NCBI GenBank assembly: GCA_021372865.1
Contig: JAJFTO010000012.1
Location: 93,354-157,353, forward strand
DNA: 64,000 nt
Direction of reading: 5' to 3'
DNA from: Porphyromonadaceae bacterium
GTDB lineage: Bacteria; Bacteroidota; Bacteroidia; Bacteroidales; Dysgonomonadaceae
The notes beneath the pieces were generated by a model. The model worked only from the letters and a program-made list of their open reading frames with translations. It did no database searches and had not been told where the DNA came from. The position numbers and the translations under genes are program-made. Every line of letters starts with the position of its first letter. The first letter of the stretch is position 1. Shown here one piece after another: positions 8,473 through 18,349 of this stretch.

Positions 8473-11400
8473 ATGAATTTTTCCGAACTTAGCATCAAAC
8501 GGCCGGTACTCGCTACCGTGATGGTATTGGTCATCATCATATTCGGTCTCATTGGATATACAAACCTGCCAGTGCGCGAGTATCCCAGCGTGGACAACCC
8601 AGTCATCACAGTATATGTCTCCTACCCCGGCGCAAATGCCGAGGTAATAGAGAACCAGATCACAGAACCCCTTGAGCAGCAAATCAATGGCATACCCGGA
8701 ATCCGTTCACTCGTCAGCCGCAGCAGCCAGGGTAGTTCACGTATCACCGTGGAATTTGAGCTGAGTGTCGACTTGGAGACGGCGGCAAACGACGTGCGGG
8801 ACAAGGTATCCGTTGCCCAGCGATACCTGCCGCGCGATGCGGATCCTCCGACTGTATCCAAAGCAGATGCCGACTCTGACCCGATCATGCAGATTACCGT
8901 GCAGAGTCCAAACCGATCCCTGCTGGAGCTGTCAGAGATCGCCGACCTTACCGTGAAAGAGCGCCTGCAGACCATCTCCAACGTAAGTGCGGTGGAGATA
9001 TGGGGTGAGTACCGATATGCCATGCGGCTCTGGCTCGATCCGCTTCGGATGGCTGCCTACAACGTCACGCCCATGGATATCAAGAACGCCCTGGACAAGG
9101 AAAATGTGGAGCTGCCAGCAGGTAGCATCGAGGGCGACCACATTGAGCAATCGATCCGTACCATGGGGCTGATGCAAACGCCGGAAGATTTTAACAACCT
9201 TATTCTGATTGAAGATAATTTTCGTGTTGTTCGTTTCAAAGATGTAGGTTATGCAGAGCTGGATGCGGCCGACCGGCAAAACATTCTCCGCAGGAACGGT
9301 GTACCGATGGTGAGCTGTGTAATTATACCTCAACCCGGTGCCAACCATATTAACATCGCTGATGAGGTACGGCTACGAATGGACCAGATGAAAAAAGACC
9401 TCCCGGAAGATGTGACCCTCGACGTAGCTTTCGACAACACCAAATTTATCCGGGCTTCCATTTCGGAAGTCGGGACTACGGTCATCATTGCTTTTATACT
9501 GGTGGTCTTCATCATCTTTGTCTTTCTGCGAAACTGGCGGGTTACCCTGATTCCAACGATAGTAATTCCCATATCACTCATCGGTATTTTCTTTGTGATG
9601 TATCTTGCCGGATTTTCCATCAACGTCTTGTCGATGCTTGCCATCGTACTCGCTGTGGGTCTCGTGGTGGATGATGCGATTGTGGTGACCGAGAACATCT
9701 TTCAGAAAGTTGAGTCGGGAATGGATCCCGAAGAAGCATCCATTGCAGGTTCCAAAGAAATTTTCTTTGCTGTGGTATCCACGACCATCACGCTGGTGGC
9801 CATTTTCTTCCCGATTGTGTTCCTGGAAGGAATGACCGGACGATTGTTCCGCGAATTTAGTATCGTGATATCGGGAGCAGTAATCATATCCGCCTTTGTG
9901 GCGCTGTCTTTCGTACCCATGCTCTCTTCCAAGATGCTGAACAAAAGAAAAAAGGGAAACGGGTTTCACGAAAAAACCGAGGTGTTTTTTACGAGGATGA
10001 ACCGTTTTTATGAAAAAGGGCTTCACTCGTTTCTCCACCAAAAATGGCTTGTTTTGCCTATTCTGATCATTTCTACCTTATTCATCGCCTTGCTCTGGAA
10101 GATCATCCCCGCGGAGATGGCGCCACTGGAGGACCGTTCTCAGGTGACGATTCGCACTTCTGCACCAGAAGGGGCCACCTATGAGTTTGTACGGGATTAT
10201 ACAGACCGTATTTCGGCCATTACCGACTCAATTGTTCCCGAGAGGGAGTCAAATATTGTATATACTCGCAGTAACTTTGGCATGGTACGTCTGGTCCTGC
10301 CCGACATAGATAAACGCAAACGAAGTCAGATGGAGATCGCCGCCGAGATTACACGCGGCGTGCGCGATGAAACAGCTGCACGGGCATTTGTGCAACAGCA
10401 GTCCACCTTTGGCGGACGCCGTTCCGGCATGCCCATACAGTACGTATTGCAGGCACCCAACATTGAAAAGCTGCAGGAATTCATTCCCCCATTCATGGAA
10501 AAGGTAAATCAAAGCCCCTACTTCCAGATGGCCGATGTAGATTTGAAATTCACGAAGCCCGAAACAAGAATCATCATTGATCGCGACAAAGCAGCCATGC
10601 TGGGCGTTAGTACCCGCGACATCGGGCAGACACTGCAATATGCTCTGAGTGGACAGCGAATGGGCTACTTCTATATGAATGGCAAGCAGTATCAGATACT
10701 GGGGGAAATAAACCGCCAGCAGCGCAACACACCGGTCGACCTGAAAACCATCTACATCAAGAACAACAACAAACAGATGATTCAGATGGATAATCTGGTG
10801 AAGCTGGAAGAGTCGGTGGCACCTCCCCAGCTTTATCGCTACAACCGTTTCAATTCGGCCACCATCTCCGCAGGTCTTGCGCCCGGTTATTCGTTGGGAG
10901 AAGGGTTGGAAGAGATGGACCGCATTGCGGCAAATGTACTCGATGATAGTTTCAGAACAGCACTTGAGGGTGAGTCGAGAAACTTTAGTGAGAGCTCGTC
11001 GAGCCTGCTGTTTGCTTTCGGGCTTGCAATCATTTTAATCTTTCTGGTGATGGCTGCTCAGTTTGAAAGCTTTAAAGACCCGTTTGTGATCATGTTCACC
11101 GTGCCCATGGCACTCTTTGGGGCCCTCTTATTCATGTGGATATTCGGGGTGACCATGAACATATACAGCCAGATTGGCATCATCATGCTGATCGGGCTGG
11201 TAACAAAAAACGGTATTCTCATGGTAGAGTTTGCAAATCAGCGCCAACAGGCGGGACTCAATAAGCAGAAAGCAATTATAGAGGCCTCCCTACAACGTTT
11301 GCGGCCCATTCTTATGACGAGTATCGCCACGATATTAGGCTTGTTGCCGCTCATGTTTGCCAGTGGCGAAGGCGCCAATGGCCGCATTGCCATGGGTACG

Positions 11401-11532
11401 GCTGTGGTGGGTGGACTACTGATCTCCACGCTACTCACCTTGTTCGTGGTTCCGGTGATGTATATCTATCTTTCCACCGATAGGGAAGTCAAAGAAAAGA
11501 AGAAAAAAGAAGAAAAATTGCGCAATGTATAA
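8473..11532 (+). CDS. RND multidrug efflux transporter, HAE1/AcrB-like
   Basis: Proton-driven inner-membrane exporter of 1019 residues, the usual length for the hydrophobe/amphiphile efflux family. It opens with the typical MNFSELSIKRPVLATVM first helix, followed by a large porter loop, a second membrane bundle and a repeat of the same plan. Proton-relay residues are visible: D400 and D401 in TM4 (GLVVDDAIVV), equivalent to AcrB D407/D408, and K912 in TM10 (GLVTKNGILMVEF), equivalent to AcrB K940. It is therefore of the AcrB class and not a heavy-metal pump. The substrate is unknown. The stop overlaps the start of the outer-membrane channel gene by 8 bp, so translation is probably coupled. 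Confidence 0.95.
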   Translation: MNFSELSIKRPVLATVMVLVIIIFGLIGYTNLPVREYPSVDNPVITVYVSYPGANAEVIENQITEPLEQQINGIPGIRSLVSRSSQGSSRITVEFELSVDLETAANDVRDKVSVAQRYLPRDADPPTVSKADADSDPIMQITVQSPNRSLLELSEIADLTVKERLQTISNVSAVEIWGEYRYAMRLWLDPLRMAAYNVTPMDIKNALDKENVELPAGSIEGDHIEQSIRTMGLMQTPEDFNNLILIEDNFRVVRFKDVGYAELDAADRQNILRRNGVPMVSCVIIPQPGANHINIADEVRLRMDQMKKDLPEDVTLDVAFDNTKFIRASISEVGTTVIIAFILVVFIIFVFLRNWRVTLIPTIVIPISLIGIFFVMYLAGFSINVLSMLAIVLAVGLVVDDAIVVTENIFQKVESGMDPEEASIAGSKEIFFAVVSTTITLVAIFFPIVFLEGMTGRLFREFSIVISGAVIISAFVALSFVPMLSSKMLNKRKKGNGFHEKTEVFFTRMNRFYEKGLHSFLHQKWLVLPILIISTLFIALLWKIIPAEMAPLEDRSQVTIRTSAPEGATYEFVRDYTDRISAITDSIVPERESNIVYTRSNFGMVRLVLPDIDKRKRSQMEIAAEITRGVRDETAARAFVQQQSTFGGRRSGMPIQYVLQAPNIEKLQEFIPPFMEKVNQSPYFQMADVDLKFTKPETRIIIDRDKAAMLGVSTRDIGQTLQYALSGQRMGYFYMNGKQYQILGEINRQQRNTPVDLKTIYIKNNNKQMIQMDNLVKLEESVAPPQLYRYNRFNSATISAGLAPGYSLGEGLEEMDRIAANVLDDSFRTALEGESRNFSESSSSLLFAFGLAIILIFLVMAAQFESFKDPFVIMFTVPMALFGALLFMWIFGVTMNIYSQIGIIMLIGLVTKNGILMVEFANQRQQAGLNKQKAIIEASLQRLRPILMTSIATILGLLPLMFASGEGANGRIAMGTAVVGGLLISTLLTLFVVPVMYIYLSTDREVKEKKKKEEKLRNV

Positions 11533-12868
11533 ACGAATAATAAAAACAGGGCTGTTTATCTGGTTTCTGCTCCCCTCTCTCGTGTTGTCGCAGGAGGTGA
11601 TGAGCCTGCAGGAATGCCTGCAAACGGGTTTGGAAAACAATTATGGATTACAGATTATCCGCAACGAAGCGTTGATCTCTGACAACAACGTCACACTGGG
11701 CAACGCCGGATTTCTTCCGGAAGTTTCTCTCGATGCCGGCCATAACCTGCGAAGCAGTAACAGCGATCAATTTCCTGCTGAAGGGGGCGAAACAGTGCGA
11801 ACACGTAATGCGACCACGGGTACTACCGATGCGGGAGTAAATCTTAACTGGACGCTCTTTGAAGGATTCCGTGTACAGACCAACTACAAACGCCTGCAGG
11901 AGCTTCAGACTGCCGGTGAGCTGAACACCCGTCAGGCAGTGGAGAATTTTATTGCCGATCTCACTGCGGAATATTACAATTACGTGCAGCAGCAGTTGCG
12001 GCTGGGAAATCTCAAATATGCAGTGGCGCTCTCCAGGGAGCGATTACGGATTGTGGAAGCACGCTACCAGGTAGGTTCACTCTCACGACTCGATCTGCAG
12101 CAGGCACGTGTTTATTTCAATGCCGACAGTTCTTTGCTGATCCAGCAATATGAAACACTCCACCGTTCCCGTATTCAGCTAAACGAGATGATGGGCGGGG
12201 ACGTAAATCATCTCTTTACGGCAAGTGATACCACCATCCTGTTTAATCCGTCTCTTTCAAAGGGACAACTGCTCGATGCCACACTGCAGAACAATACAGG
12301 CTTGCTTCTCACAGAAATGAAAAAGCGATTGAGCGAACTGGAACTTAAAAGTCTGCAAAGCCGCAACTATCCTTATCTCCGCCTGAATGGAGGATATGGT
12401 TTTACACACTATAACTACAACCGGGGGACACTCGACCGGCAACGCACTTGGGGACCTACAGTGGGGATGACACTGGGATTTAACCTCTTCGACGGATTTA
12501 ACCGCAAACGGGAACAGAAAAACGCCAGCATATCCATCCAAAACAGTGAACTCAGGGTCGAACAGAACAAACTGCAGCTAGAAAGCGACTTTGCCGGGAT
12601 GTGGATTGCCTATGAGAATAACATCGAATTGACCAACCTGGAGAAGGAAAGTCTCAATAATGCAGAATTAAATTACGAAATTGCCATAGAACGCTACAAA
12701 ATAGGTGATTTGTCGGGGCTTGAACTCAGGGAAGCCCAGAACAGTCTACTGGAAGCAGAACAGCGTCTTCTGACAGCCCAATATAATACCAAATTATTTG
12801 AAATATCGCTACTTCAGATCAGCGGCAAAGTAACATCATATCTGGATAATAATATCGGCAAAAGGTAA
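11525..12868 (+). CDS. TolC-like outer-membrane efflux channel
   Basis: 447 residues with a Sec signal peptide (FIWFLLPSLVLSQE). Two outer-membrane-factor repeats are seen, each with long amphipathic helices around beta strands: the first has EVMSLQECLQTGLENNYGLQ and a GFLPEVSLDAG strand, the second has NYPYLRLNGGYGFTHYNYN and GPTVGMTLGFNLFDGF. It is the exit duct of the RND system and the last gene of the operon. The start lies 8 bp inside the pump gene in another frame. Confidence 0.93.
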   Translation: MYKRIIKTGLFIWFLLPSLVLSQEVMSLQECLQTGLENNYGLQIIRNEALISDNNVTLGNAGFLPEVSLDAGHNLRSSNSDQFPAEGGETVRTRNATTGTTDAGVNLNWTLFEGFRVQTNYKRLQELQTAGELNTRQAVENFIADLTAEYYNYVQQQLRLGNLKYAVALSRERLRIVEARYQVGSLSRLDLQQARVYFNADSSLLIQQYETLHRSRIQLNEMMGGDVNHLFTASDTTILFNPSLSKGQLLDATLQNNTGLLLTEMKKRLSELELKSLQSRNYPYLRLNGGYGFTHYNYNRGTLDRQRTWGPTVGMTLGFNLFDGFNRKREQKNASISIQNSELRVEQNKLQLESDFAGMWIAYENNIELTNLEKESLNNAELNYEIAIERYKIGDLSGLELREAQNSLLEAEQRLLTAQYNTKLFEISLLQISGKVTSYLDNNIGKR

Positions 12869-12980
12869 AAAAAGCGTTGTCAATTATTTTCTCCAACAGG
12901 ATACCCGTCCGTTTCCATGATTGAAAAGCATCACGGATTCAAAAAAAACATAAAAAGGGAAAGATATACTTTCTTTTTCG

Positions 12981-12988
12981 TAACTTTG
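12981..12988 (+). promoter_or_regulatory. Candidate -7 element for V-ATPase operon
   Basis: TAACTTTG matches the Bacteroidetes TAnnTTTG -7 box, about 105 bp upstream of the first V-ATPase gene in a 224-bp spacer. No TTTG is found at the proper -33 distance. Confidence 0.35.
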
Positions 12989-13092
12989 TGTCCATTTGAA
13001 CTTTCCTAAAAATCAGCGGGAAGAGTTTAAAATTTCCAACAGGATTTTCTGGTTTAAGGTAAGGCCGAACGACAAAAAACATAATATATACT

Positions 13093-13686
13093 ATGGACAA
13101 AATTCAGGAACTCACCTCAAAGCTCTATTCCGAAGGTGTGGAAAAAGGCAGGGAGGAAGCCGGTAAAATTATTGCAGAAGCCCATGCTGTGAAAATACAG
13201 ATATTGAACGAAGCAAAGGCAAAAGCAAAAGAAATTATCTCTGCCGCAGAAAAAGAAGCTGCAGAATTAAAAAGCAATACCGAAGCGGAGTTAAAACTTT
13301 ATGCAACCCAATCGTCAGAAGCACTCAAATCGGAAATCACCAACCTGGTGACCGACAAGCTGGCCACCTTGAACGTAAAGGCAGCCACTGCAGACAAGTT
13401 ATTCATGCAACAGCTGATTGTGGAGCTGGTAAAAAACTGGGCGGAGAACGGAAAATTAACAATCGCCGTCGGCGATGCTGCCTCCCTGGAGTCCTACATC
13501 GCTTCCAACGCGAGAAATCTGCTCGATGAGGGTCTGAAAATTCAATCGGTAAATGGCATTGAGACAGGATTTATTCTTACACCTGAAGATGGCTCCTACA
13601 AAGTAAAGTTTGGCGAGAATGAATTCATTGAATACTTTAAGGAATTTCTGCGCCCCCAGATACAAAAACTGCTTTTTGAGGTTTAA
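13093..13686 (+). CDS. ntpE: V-type ATP synthase subunit E
   Basis: Peripheral-stalk subunit that holds the catalytic head against the membrane stator. 197 residues: an N-terminal Ala/Glu/Lys-rich coiled coil (AKAKAKEIISAAEKEAAELK) and a globular C-terminal domain (GFILTPEDGSYKVKFGENEF), as in archaeal/bacterial subunit E. It leads the operon and stops 3 bp before the DUF2764 gene. No subunit G/H gene, the usual coiled-coil partner of E, is found in the operon. Confidence 0.9.
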   Translation: MDKIQELTSKLYSEGVEKGREEAGKIIAEAHAVKIQILNEAKAKAKEIISAAEKEAAELKSNTEAELKLYATQSSEALKSEITNLVTDKLATLNVKAATADKLFMQQLIVELVKNWAENGKLTIAVGDAASLESYIASNARNLLDEGLKIQSVNGIETGFILTPEDGSYKVKFGENEFIEYFKEFLRPQIQKLLFEV

Positions 13687-13689
13687 CAT

Positions 13690-14544
13690 ATGCTCTTCAA
13701 GAACCAATACTATTATTTTGTTGCCGGGCTACCCGACTTCTCATTCGACAGCATGAAGCTTCCTTTTACTGTGGAGGAATTCAGGGGCATGCTGGATGAG
13801 GTGTTAAAGCGAAACGACAGGAAGCTGTTGCAAAAATATTTTCTAAAGTACGACAACGACAACCTGCAGAGTCTGCTGAAAGACAAGAATGGAGCTTTCA
13901 CTCTGATGGGTAAACTCTCAAGGGAGGAGATCCTCGAGGTGGTTTCAATGGTGAAGGAAGAACTTCCGCTCAAGGATAAAAAGACACCTCCTTATTTTGA
14001 AGCGTATATTAAAAGTTGGTTGAATGAGGAGAATCCACAAGCAGGAGGTCACCTTTGGGAAGACATGCTAGCCTCCCTCTATATGGACTATGGCCTGGAG
14101 GTAAAAAACAGCCTGATGTCGGGCTGGTTTGAGCTCAACCTGAATATCGGAAATGTGCTTTCAGCTATTTATGCCCGCAAGTATGGCATGGAGGTAGCAA
14201 AATATATTGTGGGCAGTAACAAGCCGGCCCGTCTGATCAGGGAGAATACCCACGCCCGCTACTTTGGCCTCGATCAGGAGCTGGAGTATTTTGACACCTT
14301 GCTCCACATATCGGAAGAACCCGACATATACGATCGTGAACGCAGGCTCGATAAGTTTCGCTGGGACTGGCTGGAGGAAAATACTGTTTTCGACTATTTC
14401 AACATCGAATACCTCTTTGGCTATCTCTGTAAACTTCAGATCCTGGAGCGCTGGGTACACCTCAACGCGGAAGAAGGAGAACGTCTGTTCCGGGAATTGA
14501 TCAGCAATCTGAAAAATGAAACAAAATTACCGGAAGATTTTTAA
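13690..14544 (+). CDS. DUF2764 family protein in the V-ATPase operon
   Basis: 284 residues, no signal peptide or membrane helix. It matches the DUF2764 family (MLFKNQYYYFVAGLPDFSF at the start), which is found between subunits E and A in Bacteroidetes V-ATPase operons. Its helical, Trp/Tyr-rich composition and position suggest it takes the place of subunit C/d, the central socket that joins the rotor shaft to the K ring and is otherwise missing here. That role is inference from the gene set. 98 bp separate it from the subunit A start; the translational frame of A is open into this gap but without a plausible earlier start. Confidence 0.75.
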   Translation: MLFKNQYYYFVAGLPDFSFDSMKLPFTVEEFRGMLDEVLKRNDRKLLQKYFLKYDNDNLQSLLKDKNGAFTLMGKLSREEILEVVSMVKEELPLKDKKTPPYFEAYIKSWLNEENPQAGGHLWEDMLASLYMDYGLEVKNSLMSGWFELNLNIGNVLSAIYARKYGMEVAKYIVGSNKPARLIRENTHARYFGLDQELEYFDTLLHISEEPDIYDRERRLDKFRWDWLEENTVFDYFNIEYLFGYLCKLQILERWVHLNAEEGERLFRELISNLKNETKLPEDF

Positions 14545-14642
14545 TAAGCACAATTGGGTCACACTTTACAGTGAAACGCCGTTTCCGCACACCGACGGTT
14601 GCGACAGATAAGACCCATTTTAGCGATAGAATAAATATATAT

Positions 14643-16418
14643 ATGTTAACAAAAGGAACAGTAAAAGGAATCATATCCAACCTTGTCATCGTGGAGGTGG
14701 ATGGGCCTGTTGCTCAAAACGAGATCGCTTACATCAATCTGAATGGAACCAAACTGATGGCAGAAGTCATCAAGGTGGTGGGTAGAAATGTCAACGTCCA
14801 GGTATTTGAGAGTACCCGGGGATTGACCGTCGGTGCGGAGGTGGAATTTCAGGGGCATATGCTCGAGGTAGTCCTTGGCCCAGGTCTTCTGCAACGCAAT
14901 CTCGATGGTCTGGAGAACGATCTCGACAAGATGGAGGGGGTTTTCCTGAAAAGAGGGGACTATACTTTCCCGCTCGATGAGGAAAAACTGTGGCATCTCA
15001 AGCCGCTCGCAAAAGTGGGAGATCGTGTCACTGCAGGCTCCTGGCTGGGTGAGGTGGATGAGAACTTTCAACCACACAAGATCATGGTCCCCTTTGTGAT
15101 GAAGGGTGACTATACCATAAAAAGCATCGTCGACGAAGGAGATTACAATATATACAAAACCATTGCCGTAGTGGCAGATAAGGAGGGCGGGGAGACAGAC
15201 ATCAACATGGTACAGCGCTGGCCGGTCAAGGTGGCCATCACCGAATACAAGGAAAAGCCACGGCCTTTTAAGTTGTTGGAAACCGGCGTACGCTCCATCG
15301 ACACGTTGAATCCCATCGTGGAAGGAGGAACAGGATTTATACCGGGTGCCTTCGGCACAGGGAAGACGGTGTTACAACATGCCATCTCCAAACAGGCGGA
15401 AGCCGATATTGTGATCATCGCTGCCTGCGGTGAGCGTGCCAACGAGGTGGTTGAAATCTTTACCGAGTTCCCGGAACTGGTAGATCCGCACACGGGCCGT
15501 AAGCTGATGGAGCGTACCATCATCGTGGCCAACACCTCCAACATGCCGGTAGCCGCCCGTGAAGCATCGGTTTACACGGCGATGACCATCGGTGAGTATT
15601 ACCGTTCCATGGGACTGAAAGTGCTGCTGATGGCGGACTCCACCTCCCGCTGGGCGCAAGCGCTGCGTGAGATGAGCAACCGGCTGGAAGAGCTGCCGGG
15701 GCCTGATGCTTTCCCGATGGACTTGTCAGCGACCATCTCCAACTTCTACGGCCGGGCAGGACATGTAAAGCTGAATAATGGTGCAGAGGGCTCAATCACT
15801 TTCATTGGCACGGTATCACCTGCCGGGGGAAACCTCAAGGAACCGGTGACGGAAAATACCAAAAAAGTGGCACGTTGTTTCTATGCGCTTGAACAGGATC
15901 GGGCCGACAAGAAACGCTACCCCGCCATCAATCCAATAGAATCTTACTCCAAATATTTCGAGTATCCCGAATTTGAAAAATATATTTCTGATCATATTGC
16001 CAACGACTGGACAGAGAAAGTGAGCGAGATAAAAACCCGCCTGCTGCGCGGCAAGGAGATCGCCGAACAGATCAATATTCTCGGTGACGACGGTGTTCCT
16101 GTGGAATATCATATTACCTTCTGGAAATCGGAACTGATCGATTTCATCGTGCTGCAGCAGGATGCTTTCGACGAGGTGGATGCAGTGACACCGATTGAAC
16201 GTCAGAAAAACATTCTGAATCTGGTCGTGGATGTATGTCGTACCGATTTTGAATTCGAGAATTTCAACCAGGTTGCCATCTTTTTTAAGGAACTGATCAA
16301 CATTGGCCGTCAGATGAATTATGCGGAATTTGAATCTGAAAAATTCAATGAATATCACAGGCAATTGAGGGAACTGGTAAAACAAAATTCGGTAGTGAAC
16401 AATAAAATCAAGGAATAA
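14643..16418 (+). CDS. ntpA: V-type ATP synthase catalytic subunit A
   Basis: ATP-hydrolysing/synthesising subunit, 591 residues from the ATG at MLTKGTVKG; the frame is open 72 bp upstream but the preceding residues are not family-like. Seen: the N-terminal beta barrel, the non-homologous insert of A subunits (residues about 110-190), the Walker A motif GAFGTGKT with Lys241, and the arginine-rich catalytic core. The Thr in the P-loop, where many A subunits carry Ser, is conservative. The stop overlaps the next start (TAATG), so A and B are probably translationally coupled. Confidence 0.96.
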   Translation: MLTKGTVKGIISNLVIVEVDGPVAQNEIAYINLNGTKLMAEVIKVVGRNVNVQVFESTRGLTVGAEVEFQGHMLEVVLGPGLLQRNLDGLENDLDKMEGVFLKRGDYTFPLDEEKLWHLKPLAKVGDRVTAGSWLGEVDENFQPHKIMVPFVMKGDYTIKSIVDEGDYNIYKTIAVVADKEGGETDINMVQRWPVKVAITEYKEKPRPFKLLETGVRSIDTLNPIVEGGTGFIPGAFGTGKTVLQHAISKQAEADIVIIAACGERANEVVEIFTEFPELVDPHTGRKLMERTIIVANTSNMPVAAREASVYTAMTIGEYYRSMGLKVLLMADSTSRWAQALREMSNRLEELPGPDAFPMDLSATISNFYGRAGHVKLNNGAEGSITFIGTVSPAGGNLKEPVTENTKKVARCFYALEQDRADKKRYPAINPIESYSKYFEYPEFEKYISDHIANDWTEKVSEIKTRLLRGKEIAEQINILGDDGVPVEYHITFWKSELIDFIVLQQDAFDEVDAVTPIERQKNILNLVVDVCRTDFEFENFNQVAIFFKELINIGRQMNYAEFESEKFNEYHRQLRELVKQNSVVNNKIKE

Positions 16419-17731
16419 TGGCAAAAGCATTTCAAAAAATATACACGCAGATCACACAGATCACCAAGGCCACCTGCTCGGTCAAGGCAAACCAGGTGGG
16501 GTACGATGAACTGGCCACTGTGGAAGGGCGGTTGGCCCAGGTGGTGAAGATCATGGGCGATGAGGTGACATTGCAGATTTTTGAAGGTACCGAAGGCATC
16601 CCAACCAATTCCGAAGTATTATTTATGGGAAAATCGCCTTCTCTCAGGGTGAGCGATCAGCTTGCGGGGCGCTTTTTCAACGCCTATGGAGATCCCATCG
16701 ACGGGGGACCCGCTCCCGAAGGAGAAGAAAGAGCCATTGGTGGTCCTTCTGTCAATCCTGTGCGACGCAAGCAACCTTCGGAGCTTATTGCAACCGGCAT
16801 CGCGGGCATCGACCTGAACAACACGCTGGTATCGGGTCAGAAGATTCCTTTTTTTGCCGACCCGGATCAGCCTTTCAATCAGGTGATGGCGACCGTGGCG
16901 TTGCGCGCCCAGGCCGACAAGATTATTCTCGGCGGGATGGGGATGACCAACGACGACTATCTCTACTTTAAGAATGTGTTCAGCAATGCTGGCGCACTGG
17001 ATCGCATCATCTCATTCATGAACACCACCGAGAATCCTGCCGTGGAACGACTGCTGGTGCCTGATATGGCACTGACGGCGGCAGAATATTTTGCGGTAGA
17101 TAAGAACGAGAAGGTGCTGGTACTGCTCACCGACATGTCCTCCTATGCCGATGCACTCTCCATTGTATCGAACCGTATGGATCAGATCCCCTCAAAGGAT
17201 TCTATGCCGGGATCGCTCTATTCCGACCTGGCCAAAATCTATGAGAAGGCAGCCCAGTTCCCGTCGGGCGGTTCTATCACCATCCTGGCGGTAACCACCC
17301 TCTCGGGCGGCGACATCACCCATGCGGTCCCCGACAACACGGGATATATTACCGAAGGACAGCTCTTTTTACGTTTCGACAGTGATGTGAGCAAAGTAGT
17401 CGTGGACCCCTTCCGTTCGTTATCCCGACTAAAACAGCTGGTGCAGGGCAAGAAAACACGCGAAGATCATCCCCAGGTGATGAACGCCGCCGTGCGCCTC
17501 TATGCCGATGCAGCCAACGCAAAAACCAAACAGGAGAATGGGTTCGACCTGACGGACTACGACCAGCGCACGCTTTCGTTTGCAAAAGATTATTCAAAAC
17601 AGCTGATGGCCATCGACGTCAACCTGAACACGGTGGAGATGCTTGATAAAACATGGGAGTTACTGTCGGCACATTTCAAGCCCTCCGAAGTAAATATGAA
17701 ACAGGAGTTGGTAGATAAGTACTGGAAATAA
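16418..17731 (+). CDS. ntpB: V-type ATP synthase regulatory subunit B
   Basis: Non-catalytic partner of subunit A in the A3B3 hexamer; 437 residues. It has the family's barrel (VEGRLAQVVKIMGDEVTLQI) and a degenerate nucleotide-binding site (SGQKIPFFADPDQPFN in place of a Walker A loop), followed by LLTDMSSYADALSIVSNRMD. Its ATG overlaps the stop of A by one base and its stop is 3 bp before subunit D. Confidence 0.96.
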   Translation: MAKAFQKIYTQITQITKATCSVKANQVGYDELATVEGRLAQVVKIMGDEVTLQIFEGTEGIPTNSEVLFMGKSPSLRVSDQLAGRFFNAYGDPIDGGPAPEGEERAIGGPSVNPVRRKQPSELIATGIAGIDLNNTLVSGQKIPFFADPDQPFNQVMATVALRAQADKIILGGMGMTNDDYLYFKNVFSNAGALDRIISFMNTTENPAVERLLVPDMALTAAEYFAVDKNEKVLVLLTDMSSYADALSIVSNRMDQIPSKDSMPGSLYSDLAKIYEKAAQFPSGGSITILAVTTLSGGDITHAVPDNTGYITEGQLFLRFDSDVSKVVVDPFRSLSRLKQLVQGKKTREDHPQVMNAAVRLYADAANAKTKQENGFDLTDYDQRTLSFAKDYSKQLMAIDVNLNTVEMLDKTWELLSAHFKPSEVNMKQELVDKYWK

Positions 17732-17734
17732 AGC

Positions 17735-18349
17735 ATGGCGATCAAATTTCAATACAACAAAACTTCCCGTCAGCAGCTGGAAAAACAGCTTGGTGTACGT
17801 GAGCGGGCACTTCCTACGTTGCAGAACAAGGAGACCGCATTACGCATGGAAGTAAGGAAAGCCAAAGAAGAAATTGAATCCCTTGAAAGAGAGATCGAGA
17901 CGCAGGTACGTTCTTACGACAAGATGAAGGGAATGTGGATAGAGTTTGATTCCACGCTGATCAGTGTGAAAGATGTGCATCTCTCTAAAAAAAAGATAGC
18001 CGGCGTGGTAATACCGGTGCTCGAAGGAGTGGAATTTGAACTGAAGTCATTCAGCCTGTTTAACCGGCCCAAATGGTTTCTCGACGGGGTGAAAACACTC
18101 GAAAGTATTGCCGAAACTGGCATACGCCGCGATTTTCATCTTATACGTCTCAACCGCATTGAGTACGCCCGCAAGAAGACCACCCAGAAAGTGAATCTTT
18201 TCGAGAAAGTGCAAATTCCGGGTTATCAGGAGGCAATTCTCAAAATAAAGAGATACCTCGAAGACGAGGAAAACCTCTCCAAATCGTCACAAAAGATCAT
18301 GCGTACCCATCAGGAACAACGAAGAAAGGAGGAAGACGGCGTATGGTAG
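17735..18349 (+). CDS. ntpD: V-type ATP synthase subunit D
   Basis: Central rotor shaft, 204 residues. Two long helices predicted at the N-terminus (NKTSRQQLEKQLGVRERALP onward) and at the C-terminus (KKTTQKVNLFEKVQIPGYQE) would pair as the antiparallel coiled coil that turns inside A3B3. A family-typical RRVNALE-like segment is present as LIRLNRIEYARKKT. The usual rotor partner, subunit F, is not in the operon. It overlaps the subunit I start by 7 bp. Confidence 0.92.
   Translation: MAIKFQYNKTSRQQLEKQLGVRERALPTLQNKETALRMEVRKAKEEIESLEREIETQVRSYDKMKGMWIEFDSTLISVKDVHLSKKKIAGVVIPVLEGVEFELKSFSLFNRPKWFLDGVKTLESIAETGIRRDFHLIRLNRIEYARKKTTQKVNLFEKVQIPGYQEAILKIKRYLEDEENLSKSSQKIMRTHQEQRRKEEDGVW
18327..18333 (+). 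promoter_or_regulatory. Strong Shine-Dalgarno before subunit I
   Basis: AAGGAGG lies 9 nt upstream of the ATG at 18343, inside the 3' end of the subunit D gene. Such a strong site is unusual in this window and decides the start of subunit I in favour of 18343 (MVAKMKK) over 18355. Confidence 0.6.
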